DNA of 64,000 bases from Gemmatimonadetes bacterium 2013_60CM_65_52 (GTDB lineage Bacteria > Gemmatimonadota > Gemmatimonadetes > Gemmatimonadales > Gemmatimonadaceae): positions 62,001-126,000 of the forward strand of contig NGFI01000002.1 of assembly GCA_002215645.1 (NCBI GenBank), read 5' to 3'. The position numbers and the translations under genes were made by a program. The notes below the pieces were generated by a model, which did not search any database, was not told the origin of the DNA, and worked only from the letters and a program-made list of their open reading frames with translations. Shown piece by piece: positions 15,622-25,016 of the stretch. Every line of letters starts with the position of its first letter. The stretch's first letter is position 1.

Positions 15622-18600
15622 GTGGTTCTCCGCGCTGACCGCGCACGCGTGACAAAGCCGACTCGCCCGATCAACGAAGCACGACGCCTCGAGTTACTGG
15701 GGCAATACGACGCGCTCGACAGGGCTCCCTATCAGGCACTGGATGAGCTGACCGCGCTGGCAGCGCGCATCTGTGAGGCGCCCACGGCGCTCGTGTCCCT
15801 GGTCGATCGGGACCGCCAGTGGTTCGCATCCCGATTCGGCTGGTCTGCCAGGGAGACGTCCCGCGACATCTCGTTCTGCGGCCATGCCATCAATGAGCCG
15901 GATCTGTTCGTCGTGGCCGACGCCACGAAGGACGAGCGCTTTGCAAACAATCCGCTCGTGACGGGCGATCCACGCATGCGCTTTTACGCCGGCGCCCCAC
16001 TGATCACGCCGGAGGGGCATGCCCTTGGCACGCTATGCGTCATCGATCGGGTCCCGCGCGATCTGAGTCCCATGCAGTTAGAAACGCTCCGCGTACTGAG
16101 CCGGCAGGTCATGAGCCAGCTCGAATTGCGGCGCCAGGCTCGCGAGCTCGCTGAGTCCGAGGCGCGCTTGCTCCAGGTATTTCAGCACTGTCCCGTCGGC
16201 GTGACGGTTCACCGCGGAAGCGACCGCAGATTTGTCGACGTCAACGGCGCTTTCACGAGACTCGTCGGGTGGGAGCGCCATGACGTCATCGGGCACACCA
16301 CCGCCGAGATGGGCATCGTGGACGCCGAGGCGGCCGCGCAGCTGCGCCAACGGTTGGAGGCCGGAGGAGCGCTGCGCGACGTCGAGTTGCGGCTCACCAC
16401 CCGCGCAGGCGACACGCGGTACGTCCTCATGGACACCGAGGCCGTCGAGCTCCGTCACGAACCGCACACGGTCACGACCTTCGTCGACATCACGGAACGC
16501 AAGCGCCAGGAGAGCGTGACGAGCGAGCTTGCGGCGATCGTGGAGTCATCGGACGACGCGATCATCGGCAAGGACCTGACTGGCATCGTCACCAGCTGGA
16601 ATCGCGGAGCCGAGCGCATCTTCGGCTTCACGGCAGCGGAGATGGTCGGTTCCTCGATCGTGCGCTTGATCCCTCCCGACAGGTCAGGTGACGAGGCGGA
16701 AATCCTCAGAGAGATCCGGAGTGGCCAAAGCGTCGATCACTTCGAGACCGTGCGTCTGACAAAGGACGGCCGGCGGATCCATGTGTCGGTCACCACATCT
16801 CCCATCAGGAACGCGGCCGGCACCATCATCGGCGCGTCGAAGGTCGCGCGTGACATCACCGGCCGACGGGAATCGGAGATGGCCCTCGAGGAGTCGAATC
16901 GGCGCTTCCATGAGACCCTCACCACCATCGGCCTCATCGCGATGACGCTGGACTGCGACGGGAACATCACCTTCTGCAACGATTTCCTCCTGCGTCTGAC
17001 CGGTTGGCGCCTCGAGGAAGTCCTGGGCCGTTCCTGGTTCGACTATTTTCTTCCCGATTCGGCTGCGGACGTCAAGCAGCTGTTCCTCGATACCGTCGAC
17101 GCGGGCGATATCCCCAAGCACCATTCGAACCCGATCAAGACACGCAGCGGCGAGGTTCGCACGATCGCCTGGAGCAACACGATGCTCCGCGATGCGGCGG
17201 GCCACGTGATTGGCACCTCCAGCATCGGTGAGGATGTCACCGAGCGCAACCGCACCGAAGCGCGCTTCCGGCGACTCGTGGACTCGAATGCGCAGGGGGT
17301 GATGTTCTGGAATGCACAGGGCAACATCATGGACGCGAACGACGCGTTGCTTCAGATCGTCGGCTACACCCGGGAGGATCTGGCGCGCCGCCGCCTGCAC
17401 TGGCATGACATGACGCCCCCGGAGTACGCCGATGCAGATCGGCGTGCGCTGGAGGAGCTCACCGCCAATGGCGTCTGCCGTCCGTATGAAAAGGAATACA
17501 CTCGGCAGGATGGGTCTCGGGTTCCCGTCCTCGTCGGCGCGGCGACGTTCGAGGACAGCCGGGACGAGGGCGTGTGCTTCGTGCTCGATCTCACCGAGCG
17601 CAAGAAGCTCGAGCAACAGATTTTTCGTGCGCAGCGCATGGAGAGCATCGGTACCCTCGCCGGCGGCATCGCACACGATCTCAACAACGTGCTCGCTCCC
17701 ATCATGCTCTCGGTGGAGATATTGAAGGAGCTCGTGCACGACGAGAGCGCACGGGAATTCCTCGAGACGCTTCACGCCAGCGCCCGGCATGGCGCAGACC
17801 TGGTCCAACAGGTGCTCGGCTTTGCCCGCGGCGTGCAGGGACAACGCGTTGCGGTCAATCCCGTGCACCTCGTGCAGGAGCTGCTGCGAGTGCTCCGGGA
17901 TACGTTCCCTAAATCGCTGACGGTGCAGTTCCTTCCGGCGCCGGATCTCTGGACCGTCACCGGCGATCCGACGCAGATGCATCAGGTCTTTCTCAATCTC
18001 TGCGTCAATGCGCGCGATGCCATGCCCGACGGCGGCACGCTCGCCATGAGCCTCGAGAACGTCGTACTCGATGACACGTATGCGGCGATGCACCTCGATG
18101 GCAAGGTGGGAGCGTACGTCGTCGCGACTGTATCGGACACCGGCACCGGCATACGCCCCGACATCCTGGATCGGATCTTCGATCCCTTCTTCACGACGAA
18201 GGAGACGGGCCGCGGCACCGGACTCGGGCTCTCCACGTCCATGGCGATCGTGAAGAGCCACGATGGCTTCATGCATGTCTACAGCGAAGTGGGCGCGGGC
18301 ACGAAGTTCAAGGTCTACTTCCCGGCGGACGCGTCACGGAGCATGGCAGACGTGGTCGCAGTCGCGCAGACCCGATTGCCTCGCGGCAACGGCGAGATGG
18401 TACTGGTCGTGGACGACGAAGAGGCCATCCGCCGCATCGTCGAGGGCACGCTCGAACGGTTCGGGTACCGTGTTCTGTTGGCCACCAACGGCGCGGAGGC
18501 CGTGGCCATGTACGCCAGGCGCCGCTCGGAGATCGCGCTCGTGCTGACTGACATGGCGATGCCCGTGATGGACGGCCCGGCCACGATCATCGCGCTGAAG

Positions 18601-18792
18601 GCCATTGACCCGGACGTGAGGATCGTTGGCTCCAGTGGACTGATGTCCGACAGCGGCGTCGCCAAGGCACTGGGTGCAGGAGTCGTACATTTTGCCCCAA
18701 AGCCCTACACGGCCGAAACGCTGCTCCGCATCATCAGGGAGGCGCTGGACGATGGAGCGAATGGCTACTCCACCATGATCTCACCGTCTTGA
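15622..18792 (+). CDS. Hybrid sensor histidine kinase: GAF, four PAS, HisKA, HATPase, receiver
   Basis: A 1056-residue cytoplasmic hybrid kinase with no membrane segment. Residues about 25-165 form a GAF domain ('TALVSLVDRDRQWFASRFG'). About 175-670 hold four PAS/PAC units (for example 'TSWNRGAERIFGFTAAEMVG'). The HisKA H-box 'AGGIAHDLNNVLAP' places the phospho-His near residue 685. HATPase boxes follow ('NLCVNARDAMPDGG', 'DTGTGIRPD', 'GRGTGLGLS'). The C-terminal receiver starts 'VLVVDDEEA', with the acceptor Asp near 977 in 'VLTDMAMPVMDG'. No output regulator is adjacent, so it probably feeds a phosphorelay encoded elsewhere. GTG 15622 is the track start; GTG 15649 is an alternative. The tail overlaps the convergent MFS gene by 28 bp. 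Confidence 0.92.
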   Translation: MVLRADRARVTKPTRPINEARRLELLGQYDALDRAPYQALDELTALAARICEAPTALVSLVDRDRQWFASRFGWSARETSRDISFCGHAINEPDLFVVADATKDERFANNPLVTGDPRMRFYAGAPLITPEGHALGTLCVIDRVPRDLSPMQLETLRVLSRQVMSQLELRRQARELAESEARLLQVFQHCPVGVTVHRGSDRRFVDVNGAFTRLVGWERHDVIGHTTAEMGIVDAEAAAQLRQRLEAGGALRDVELRLTTRAGDTRYVLMDTEAVELRHEPHTVTTFVDITERKRQESVTSELAAIVESSDDAIIGKDLTGIVTSWNRGAERIFGFTAAEMVGSSIVRLIPPDRSGDEAEILREIRSGQSVDHFETVRLTKDGRRIHVSVTTSPIRNAAGTIIGASKVARDITGRRESEMALEESNRRFHETLTTIGLIAMTLDCDGNITFCNDFLLRLTGWRLEEVLGRSWFDYFLPDSAADVKQLFLDTVDAGDIPKHHSNPIKTRSGEVRTIAWSNTMLRDAAGHVIGTSSIGEDVTERNRTEARFRRLVDSNAQGVMFWNAQGNIMDANDALLQIVGYTREDLARRRLHWHDMTPPEYADADRRALEELTANGVCRPYEKEYTRQDGSRVPVLVGAATFEDSRDEGVCFVLDLTERKKLEQQIFRAQRMESIGTLAGGIAHDLNNVLAPIMLSVEILKELVHDESAREFLETLHASARHGADLVQQVLGFARGVQGQRVAVNPVHLVQELLRVLRDTFPKSLTVQFLPAPDLWTVTGDPTQMHQVFLNLCVNARDAMPDGGTLAMSLENVVLDDTYAAMHLDGKVGAYVVATVSDTGTGIRPDILDRIFDPFFTTKETGRGTGLGLSTSMAIVKSHDGFMHVYSEVGAGTKFKVYFPADASRSMADVVAVAQTRLPRGNGEMVLVVDDEEAIRRIVEGTLERFGYRVLLATNGAEAVAMYARRRSEIALVLTDMAMPVMDGPATIIALKAIDPDVRIVGSSGLMSDSGVAKALGAGVVHFAPKPYTAETLLRIIREALDDGANGYSTMISPS

Positions 18793-20324
18793 CCCGATGA
18801 TTCGCCGCGCAGCAGCAGCACGAGCGGCAGACCGATGAAGAAGAGCACGGAGACGAGCGCGAAGACGTGATTGTAGGCGAGCACCGACGCCTGTCGTGCA
18901 ATCACTCCGTCGAGAAGGCGCATCGCCTGCAACTTCGCGGTGAACGCATCGGCGCCCTTGGCGATCATTCCGTTGGTGGCCGCATCGAGCCACTGGCGAC
19001 CGGCCACCGACGCGCCGGCGTCCTCCGAGAGAATGGCGTGATTGCGCGCGGTGCTCGTGGTCAACATCGCCGCGGCGATGGCGATGCCGACACTGCCCAT
19101 GACCTGGCGGACGACGTTGTACAGGCCACTTGCCGCCGTCATCTGTGTCCGCTCGATCGTCGACAGGGCGGCAGTGCTCAGCGCGACGAAGATGAGGCTG
19201 AAGCCGACGCCCTGCCACAGTTGGGGCCAGAAGAGGTCCCAATAACCGACGCTCGTCGTCAATTTCGACATCGAGTAGAACGCCGCGCCTGTGATCACAA
19301 GCCCGCTCCCCACGAGGATGCGTGGGCCAAGTCTATTGTAGAAGCGCCCGCCGATGGGCATGAGCAGCGCCATCGCGAGACTTCGTGGCATGAGCGTGAA
19401 GCCCGCTTGCATTGCATTGAAGCCGAGCAATCTCTGAAGAAAGACAGGCAGCAGAAACAGGCTGGCATTCAGCGCGAGACCGAGTACGCCGCCAATCGCG
19501 GTCGCCGAGCCGAACGAAACGTCCTTGAGGATCCGCAGATCGACCGCCGGCTTATCGGTGGTGAGCTCGCGCCACACGAACACCACGAGGCCAATGGCGG
19601 CGACGAGGGCAAGGCGCACGATGAACGGCGACGCGAACCAATCGTTCCGCGCACCCTCCTCGAGCATCAGTTGCAGCGCGCCAAGGCCGGCAATGAGCAG
19701 TCCGAGCCCGGGCCAGTCGATGTAGCCCTTCTCGCGCACGAGATACGGGGGATCCTCGATGAACCGCGAGACCATGACCACGCTCAGCACGCCGACCGGC
19801 ACGTTGATGTAGAAGATCCACGGCCAGGAATACTGATCGGTGAGCCACCCTCCTAGCGTGGGCCCGAACGCCGGCGCCAGCACGGCGCCGAGCCCGTAGA
19901 GTCCCATGGCAATTCCCTGCTCTTCCGGCGGAAAGGTCTCGCGCAGGATGGCCTGCGGGACCGTGAGAAGAACGCCACCGCCGAATCCCTGGAGCGCGCG
20001 AAAGAGCACCATCGGGCCAAGTCCGCGCGCCAGACCACACGCCATCGATGCGGCGGTGAACAGGACCACGCTCGCCATGTAGAAGTTCTTCCGGCCGAAT
20101 CGCGTCGAGAGCAGTCCGGTGATCGGCATCGCGATCACCTGGGCGAGAATGTAGGCCGTCACCACCCACGTGATCTCCTCGATCGTGACGCCCATCGTCC
20201 CGGACATGTCCGGCAGCGCCACGTTGATGATGCTCGAGTCGAGCACGGCCATGATCGTTCCGGTGAGGACCGTGCCGGTGATGATCCACTTGTGCGGCGC
20301 CTCCCGCGCGATCGCGGTGCTCAT
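18765..20324 (-). CDS. DHA2-family MFS multidrug exporter (EmrB/QacA-like)
   Basis: A 519-residue, 14-helix drug:proton antiporter. The N-terminal 'MAVLDSSIINVALPDMSG' and 'WVVTAYILAQVIAMPITG' are DHA2 signatures, motif A is 'LSTRFGRKNFYMAS' and motif C is 'APAFGPTLGGWLTDQYSWP'. It is the last gene of an operon TetR - cytidylate-kinase-like - exporter and begins with an ATGA overlap on the kinase-like gene. No membrane-fusion partner (EmrA) is adjacent. Control by the TetR protein two genes upstream is likely. Its 3' end overlaps the hybrid kinase tail by 28 bp. Confidence 0.93.
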   Translation of the reverse strand: MSTAIAREAPHKWIITGTVLTGTIMAVLDSSIINVALPDMSGTMGVTIEEITWVVTAYILAQVIAMPITGLLSTRFGRKNFYMASVVLFTAASMACGLARGLGPMVLFRALQGFGGGVLLTVPQAILRETFPPEEQGIAMGLYGLGAVLAPAFGPTLGGWLTDQYSWPWIFYINVPVGVLSVVMVSRFIEDPPYLVREKGYIDWPGLGLLIAGLGALQLMLEEGARNDWFASPFIVRLALVAAIGLVVFVWRELTTDKPAVDLRILKDVSFGSATAIGGVLGLALNASLFLLPVFLQRLLGFNAMQAGFTLMPRSLAMALLMPIGGRFYNRLGPRILVGSGLVITGAAFYSMSKLTTSVGYWDLFWPQLWQGVGFSLIFVALSTAALSTIERTQMTAASGLYNVVRQVMGSVGIAIAAAMLTTSTARNHAILSEDAGASVAGRQWLDAATNGMIAKGADAFTAKLQAMRLLDGVIARQASVLAYNHVFALVSVLFFIGLPLVLLLRGESSGQDGEIMVE

Positions 20325-21007
20325 GACGAGTGCCCGCCGGGCAGCGTGTCGGCGTCGTCCCCGGTCGGGCGCGATTCGACGAGCCGCGAGACGATTGCGG
20401 CCGCATCGCCGATGGCGATCCGGCCGGTGTTGATCCGCAGGTCGTAGAGCAGCTCACCCCGGACGTCGCTGTGGAAATAGCGCTGAACATAAGCCTGCCG
20501 ATCATGATCGGCTCGCTGGACGATTGCCGAGACGGTGGCCGGATCGGTGTTCATCCGTTGTGCAATGCGACGCACCCGGACGTCGGGCGGCGCGACGAGG
20601 CGGACATGCAGGGCATCGGGTCGGCCGGCAAAGATGCATTGTGCGCCATGCCCGACGACGATCACCGGCAGGGACGCCGCGGCATCCTCGATCACGTGCC
20701 GCGTCGCCGCGGCGATGGCGTCGTGACTTGGGACGTCGATCGGCGCCGCGAAGGAATACATCTCGGGCGTGAGGACGATGAGCACCGAGGCAATCCGGGC
20801 GAGCAGGGAGGGAGGGTGCTCATCGAACCGCTCGACCGTTCCGTCGTCGAGGCGGAGCCGGTCGGCCACCCGGTGCACGATGTCGTGATCGAGCACCGGC
20901 CAATCGAGGAGACGACCCACCTCGCGCGCCAGCTCGCTGCCACCGGCGCCGAATTCTCGACTCACGGTGATGAGTCGGATCGGCCGTCCCTGTTCGTCGC
21001 GTGACAT
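20321..21007 (-). CDS. Cytidylate-kinase-like P-loop protein
   Basis: A 228-residue protein of the cytidylate kinase-like family (PF13189 type). It starts 'IRLITVSREFGAGGSELAREVG', where the sequence around GAGGSE replaces the classical P-loop; 'LDHDIVHRVADRL', 'IVVGHGAQCIF' and 'VRLVAPPDVRVRRIAQR' are the other family blocks. Members are rarely characterised and need not phosphorylate CMP. Its position is unusual: it sits between a TetR regulator and a drug exporter and is translationally coupled (4-bp overlap) to the exporter. A role in modifying or sensing the exported compound is possible but is inference. Confidence 0.8.
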   Translation of the reverse strand: MSRDEQGRPIRLITVSREFGAGGSELAREVGRLLDWPVLDHDIVHRVADRLRLDDGTVERFDEHPPSLLARIASVLIVLTPEMYSFAAPIDVPSHDAIAAATRHVIEDAAASLPVIVVGHGAQCIFAGRPDALHVRLVAPPDVRVRRIAQRMNTDPATVSAIVQRADHDRQAYVQRYFHSDVRGELLYDLRINTGRIAIGDAAAIVSRLVESRPTGDDADTLPGGHSS

Positions 21008-21060
21008 ACTCTTGAGTCAAATACTCACTATTGCGGGATGGTTCCCTCGGCAACGCCTGG

Positions 21061-21705
21061 CTAACGGGCCGAGCGACCCGCGGGCCGCAAGCCGTGCAGG
21101 AGCAGGTCGGCCGTGGAGTCGATCAACTGATCCGGATCGATCGCCACGCCCGGTGCACCGTCGCCATACTGCCGCCACACGAACTGGAGCAGGAGTCCCG
21201 ACAGCGCGATGCGGGCCGCGACATCGCTGTCCGCATCGGCGCGAAACTCACCGCTCTTCTTCCCTCGCTCGATGAGCCGCGCGAGCAGCTCCCAGGCACG
21301 TACTGGCCCTGTCTCCAGCCACCGGTGATGAACCTGCGGTACGTCCCGCGCCACGCCCTGCACGAGGAGCGACAACACGCTCAGCCGCGTCTCATCCAGG
21401 TTGCCGAACCCTCGGCGCAGCAGCAGCCGGATTGCCGCCGAGACCGGTCCCTTTCTCGAGCGCAGCGCGTCCTCGAGAGGTCGGAATGCGCGCTCGTGAT
21501 AGTGGTCGATGGCGCGAAGGAGCAGATCCTCCTTCGTGTCGAAGTAGTGGTAGATCGTGCCCTTCGTGACGCCCACCGCGTCGGCGATGTCCTCCAGTCG
21601 CGTGTTGCCATAGCCGCGCTCCGCAAAGATCCGGAGTGCCGCTTCCAGCAACTCGTTCGGCCGCTCGTCGGGCCGCCGCTCCCACCGCAGGACTCTGGCC
21701 GGCAT
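21061..21705 (-). CDS. TetR/AcrR-family repressor
   Basis: A 214-residue regulator. The TetR DNA-binding domain is complete: 'LLEAALRIFAERGYGNTRL', 'DIADAVGVTKGTIYHYF', 'TKEDLLLRAIDHY'. The variable ligand domain ends with a helix typical of the AcrR branch ('IDSTADLLLHGL'). It is the first gene of the operon with the kinase-like protein (53 bp away) and DHA2 exporter, and a dyad at 21716-21739 lies just upstream of its start, fitting autoregulation and control of the exporter. Confidence 0.92.
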   Translation of the reverse strand: MPARVLRWERRPDERPNELLEAALRIFAERGYGNTRLEDIADAVGVTKGTIYHYFDTKEDLLLRAIDHYHERAFRPLEDALRSRKGPVSAAIRLLLRRGFGNLDETRLSVLSLLVQGVARDVPQVHHRWLETGPVRAWELLARLIERGKKSGEFRADADSDVAARIALSGLLLQFVWRQYGDGAPGVAIDPDQLIDSTADLLLHGLRPAGRSAR

Positions 21706-21715
21706 CGCACCGGGG

Positions 21716-21739
21716 TTAATTGACCTCTGGGTATATTAA
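21716..21739. promoter_or_regulatory. Candidate TetR operator
   Basis: A 24-bp imperfect dyad with outer arms TTAAT and ATTAA and inner arms ACC and GGT (16 of 24 positions symmetric), in an AT-rich spot 10 bp upstream of the TetR ATG at 21705. Length and spacing fit a TetR dimer site overlapping the promoter of the repressor-kinase-exporter operon. Confidence 0.5.
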
Positions 21740-21768
21740 TGGGCCCACCCGGCGGCAGTCAACCGACC

Positions 21769-22827
21769 CTACTTCCCCACCTTGGCATAATCGACCATCC
21801 ACGTCCGCAGCCCGTAGTTCGGCAGGTTCTTCGTGTGGCCGGCGACGAGCTGCTTGTTGTACTCGACGAAGTACAGATCGAACGGATCCGACTCGTCGGC
21901 GTCGCGAATGAGGAGATCGGTATCCGTCATCGTGAGCTTGCCGAACGTCAGGCGCGCCCCGCGGAAGTACACGAAGTTGCTCACGCCGCTGTCCGGGCGA
22001 ACATAGGTGCCGAAGATCGTGTCCTCGGCCGTGCGGGCAAACTGCTGAACGAGCATGTCGCCGTCCACGCGCACCGACGTCAGGCGCCCATCGACCAGCG
22101 GCGGCGGGATGATGGCCAGCGGCTCGAGGAAGAGGTCGTCGCCCTTGACGGAGACGCCCCGCGCCTTGCTCAAATCCATGAAGTCGGCGAGATGGAGGTG
22201 CAGCGCGTGCATGAGCGCGAGGCCGTTCACGGAGAAGATCTTGAGCTCGTCGGGGTGAAGGCGTAGCCGGCCGTCCGGTTGCAGCGCGGGGATGCTCTTC
22301 ATCTCGAAGGGAATGTCCACGCCCTTGTGCAGGGTGCCCTTCTGAATGAGCGCGCCGTTCTCGATGTGAACGCGAAGATGTTTGATGGGCGCGCCCGGAT
22401 AGTTGAACGCGACGTCGTTGAGCAGTGCACTGATCCCGTCGCCATCGAGCGCGACGGTGCCATTCGTCGCCTGAACGCGGAACGACTTCGGATCGTCGAG
22501 CGACGCGATGGCACCAGCCACGCTCGAAATCACGCGTCCTCGGAGCGACCGCACGTGCATGACGCTTCGGCTGTCGATATGGAGATCCACGTTGCGCATC
22601 TCCATCCACAAGCTCGAATCAGGCGCGCTCATCGTTGCGGACGACCGAGGTGGGTCGAGCACGGCGGCGGGCGGGCGCATGCCGGCCGTGAGCCACAGCG
22701 CCGCGGCCGCTCCCGCGAAGAGCGCACACCGCCGCAGCGTGGCTGCGCCAATCGGATGAGCCTGGTGCGCCTGAGGGGTCACCGCCACCGCCAGTTTGGA
22801 CGGAGCAACGGCCATTGCACCATCCAT
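21769..22827 (-). CDS. Conserved envelope protein, possibly LmeA/DUF2993-like
   Basis: A 352-residue protein with one N-terminal membrane segment ('CALFAGAAAALWLTAGM') and a long soluble part built of beta-rich repeats ('GRVISSVAGAIASLDDPKSF', 'VALDGDGISALLNDVAFNY', 'ALIQKGTLHKGVDIPFEMKS', 'DDLFLEPLAIIPPPLVDGRL'). This alternation resembles lipid-binding DUF2993/LmeA-type domains, but I am not sure. It starts 11 bp after the metallophosphoesterase-cupredoxin gene and is the last gene of the sigma/anti-sigma operon. The ORF track fuses it with a shadow frame of the upstream gene; ATG 22827 removes that. Confidence 0.65.
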   Translation of the reverse strand: MDGAMAVAPSKLAVAVTPQAHQAHPIGAATLRRCALFAGAAAALWLTAGMRPPAAVLDPPRSSATMSAPDSSLWMEMRNVDLHIDSRSVMHVRSLRGRVISSVAGAIASLDDPKSFRVQATNGTVALDGDGISALLNDVAFNYPGAPIKHLRVHIENGALIQKGTLHKGVDIPFEMKSIPALQPDGRLRLHPDELKIFSVNGLALMHALHLHLADFMDLSKARGVSVKGDDLFLEPLAIIPPPLVDGRLTSVRVDGDMLVQQFARTAEDTIFGTYVRPDSGVSNFVYFRGARLTFGKLTMTDTDLLIRDADESDPFDLYFVEYNKQLVAGHTKNLPNYGLRTWMVDYAKVGK

Positions 22828-22838
22828 TCCCGAGCGTG

Positions 22839-24185
22839 CTAGGCGGTCACAATGATCTTCCCCTGCATCTTCGGATGCAGCGAGCAGAAGTAGCTGTACG
22901 TCCCCGGCGTTCTGATGGCCGCCGTAAAGCGATGGTCCGTGTCCAGCACCGGTGACGGCTTGAAGGCATTCTGTACGCTCACGATGAGATGCGGAACGTC
23001 GTCCTTGTTGACCCACACCACCGGCGATCCAGCCTTGACGGAGAGCACATTCGGCGTGAAGCTGAAGTTGTCGATGCCAATCTCGTTGGCCGCGAGCGTG
23101 AGGCTCCTCCGCTCCGTCTTTCGCCGCATCATCGCGTCGTGGGAGGCGGCCTCGAACGCCGGCGCCTCGCCGGACAGGGTCGCATCGACCACGGCCAGCG
23201 CGCTTCGTCCGGGAACGAACGTCACGTTGGTGATGCCGAGCACGCTCTTCAATCTCTCGGGCTCGACCTTCATCGGGCCGGGCGATGGTGCCGTGCCCGG
23301 TGTCGGCTGGGGAAAGGCTGTGGACATCGCCGTGTGGAAGGACACGTTGCCCTCGACCTTCTGCATGATCTGGTGAATGTGACCGTTCAGGACCGTCACG
23401 GACCCGAACCGCTTCAGCAGCGCCAGCGCTTGCTGAGAATCGTCCGTACCCCAGCCCCATTCCGGATAGACCGTCCACAGTGGAACGTGCGCGAACACCA
23501 CCACCGGCGTGCTGGCTGAAAGGTGGGTGACATCCCTCTTCAGCCACGCGATCTGCTCCGCGCCCAGCGAGCCAAGGCCACCCGCTTTCAGGTCGAGCAC
23601 GTTGACCAGACCGACGAAGTGCACGCCCGAATGATCGAAGCTGTGCCAACCGCCGCCGTGCGTGCCCTTCCCATAGCGCTGGAGGTACCCTGCGCCGTTG
23701 TCCGTCGCGACGTCATGCTCGCCTGGGACGTAGAAGACGCGATCGGTCTTCAGACCCTTCAGCACGTCGCGGGCGGTGTTGAACTCCTCAGGCTTCGCGA
23801 GCTGGGTGATATCGCCTGTGTGCAGCACGAGGGCCGGGCTCTGTGGCAGCGCGTTCACTCGCGTTACGGCCTCCTGAAGCGTCGCCGTCACATCCTTGTT
23901 TGCTTCCTTGCTGAAGCCGATGTGACTGTCGCTGATCTGGACGAAGAAGATGCTCTTTCGCTGTGCGTCGGTGAGGAACGGCAATCGACCCACGGGAAAG
24001 GACGTCGGGATTCCGGCCGCCATTCCCCACACCGTCGCGGTGCCGGCCCACGCCATACAACGCAGAAAGCCTCGGCGATCCAGGCCGTCGTCACTGGCCG
24101 CAGTCGTGATGAAGTTGGATCCGGCTGGATGGGTATTTCCGTGTTCGTCGAACCGGTCGTCGTCGCGGTCGCGGTGGCGGCTCAT
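22839..24185 (-). CDS. Tat-exported metallophosphoesterase fused to a type 1 copper (cupredoxin) domain
   Basis: A 448-residue two-domain protein. A twin-arginine signal ('GLDRRGFLRCMAWAGT') precedes a calcineurin-like phosphoesterase with its metal ligands in order: 'QISDSHIG', 'VLHTGDIT', 'VPGEHDV' (GEHD in place of GNHD), 'VVFAHVPLW' and 'VLNGHIHQ'. The last 90 residues are a plastocyanin-like domain with an intact blue-copper site: His 399 ('DDVPHLIV'), Cys 434, His 437 and Met 440 in 'YFCSLHPKM'. Function is unknown; a copper-linked periplasmic phosphatase or pyrophosphatase is plausible. It lies 71 bp after the anti-sigma gene and is probably in the same sigma-controlled operon. Confidence 0.88.
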   Translation of the reverse strand: MSRHRDRDDDRFDEHGNTHPAGSNFITTAASDDGLDRRGFLRCMAWAGTATVWGMAAGIPTSFPVGRLPFLTDAQRKSIFFVQISDSHIGFSKEANKDVTATLQEAVTRVNALPQSPALVLHTGDITQLAKPEEFNTARDVLKGLKTDRVFYVPGEHDVATDNGAGYLQRYGKGTHGGGWHSFDHSGVHFVGLVNVLDLKAGGLGSLGAEQIAWLKRDVTHLSASTPVVVFAHVPLWTVYPEWGWGTDDSQQALALLKRFGSVTVLNGHIHQIMQKVEGNVSFHTAMSTAFPQPTPGTAPSPGPMKVEPERLKSVLGITNVTFVPGRSALAVVDATLSGEAPAFEAASHDAMMRRKTERRSLTLAANEIGIDNFSFTPNVLSVKAGSPVVWVNKDDVPHLIVSVQNAFKPSPVLDTDHRFTAAIRTPGTYSYFCSLHPKMQGKIIVTA

Positions 24186-24256
24186 TGAAGTCGGTCCTCC
24201 GTGGATAGTGGCGTGAGATCATGCCCTCTCCATCCAAGACCGTCCGGCGTTCGACG

Positions 24257-25015
24257 TTATTCCCGACGATACAGGGTGACGAATTGCTCGAGCTCACGGG
24301 CGTTCAGATCGGACGCCACCCAAAGCTCCACACCCCCATCGCTCCAATGGACGACGTGGTATCCCTTCTCGATGGACGTTACCGGGGTGTGCGCGGTGCG
24401 GTCCTCTGTCGGCCACGAGAAGACATTGATGACGTGCTGGCGTCGCACATACACCACGGTGGCGACGGTCCGTCCGCCGACGTAGTCCAGCCGGCCACCC
24501 GCGAGTGGAAAGCCGGCCGAGTCGAGGCGGGGCACGAGCGGTGAGAGATCGACGCGTCCGTTGAACCACGGTTTGACGTTGTGCGAATCGTTCGACGCCA
24601 CGTCCGTCAGGTGACCCGGCATGAGCGACCGTAGATGGCTCGACAGCACCTGCTCCGCGATGGCCGGTCGCGACGCTTCTCGACGCGCGACAGCGAACGA
24701 GGCTCCCCCACTCACCACGGCGATGAGCGCACCGGCGACAAGCAGGCCCGTCCACGGGCGGCCGGGCGTCGTGACGTCGGCGAGGACTCCCGTTGATTGT
24801 GAGAGCGCGCTTCGAATACGAGCCTTGAGCACATCGGGCGCGCGTGGCCGAGCGAGCCCTTCCCGCAAACGTCGTGAAAGGGATTGCAGCATCTCGTGTT
24901 CGGCGGCGCAGGCCGCACACGATGCAAGGTGATCTCGCATCGTCTCCGCCTCCTCTGGCATCAGCTCGCCGTCCACGTATGACGTCAGCGCGTCACGACA
25001 CTCCGCGCACCGCAT
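24257..25015 (-). CDS. Anti-sigma factor with zinc-finger (zf-HC2) domain
   Basis: A 252-residue membrane protein. The N-terminal ZAS domain 'RCAECRDALTSYVDGEL' through 'HLASCAACAAEHE' carries the His-x3-Cys-x2-Cys zinc site of ECF anti-sigma factors. One membrane helix ('GLLVAGALIAVVSGGASFAVA') follows, then an extracytoplasmic domain ending 'VELWVASDLNARELEQFV'. It starts one base after the sigma factor stop, so the two are coupled and it should hold the sigma factor inactive at the membrane. ATG 25015 fits better than the track start at 25072, which lies within the sigma gene. Confidence 0.9.
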   Translation of the reverse strand: MRCAECRDALTSYVDGELMPEEAETMRDHLASCAACAAEHEMLQSLSRRLREGLARPRAPDVLKARIRSALSQSTGVLADVTTPGRPWTGLLVAGALIAVVSGGASFAVARREASRPAIAEQVLSSHLRSLMPGHLTDVASNDSHNVKPWFNGRVDLSPLVPRLDSAGFPLAGGRLDYVGGRTVATVVYVRRQHVINVFSWPTEDRTAHTPVTSIEKGYHVVHWSDGGVELWVASDLNARELEQFVTLYRRE

Positions 25016-25016
25016 G

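Noticed and set aside
16684-18276. 530-aa minus-strand ORF inside the hybrid kinase gene
   Set aside because: Antisense shadow of the conserved kinase; composition is His/Arg/Glu-rich without any domain.
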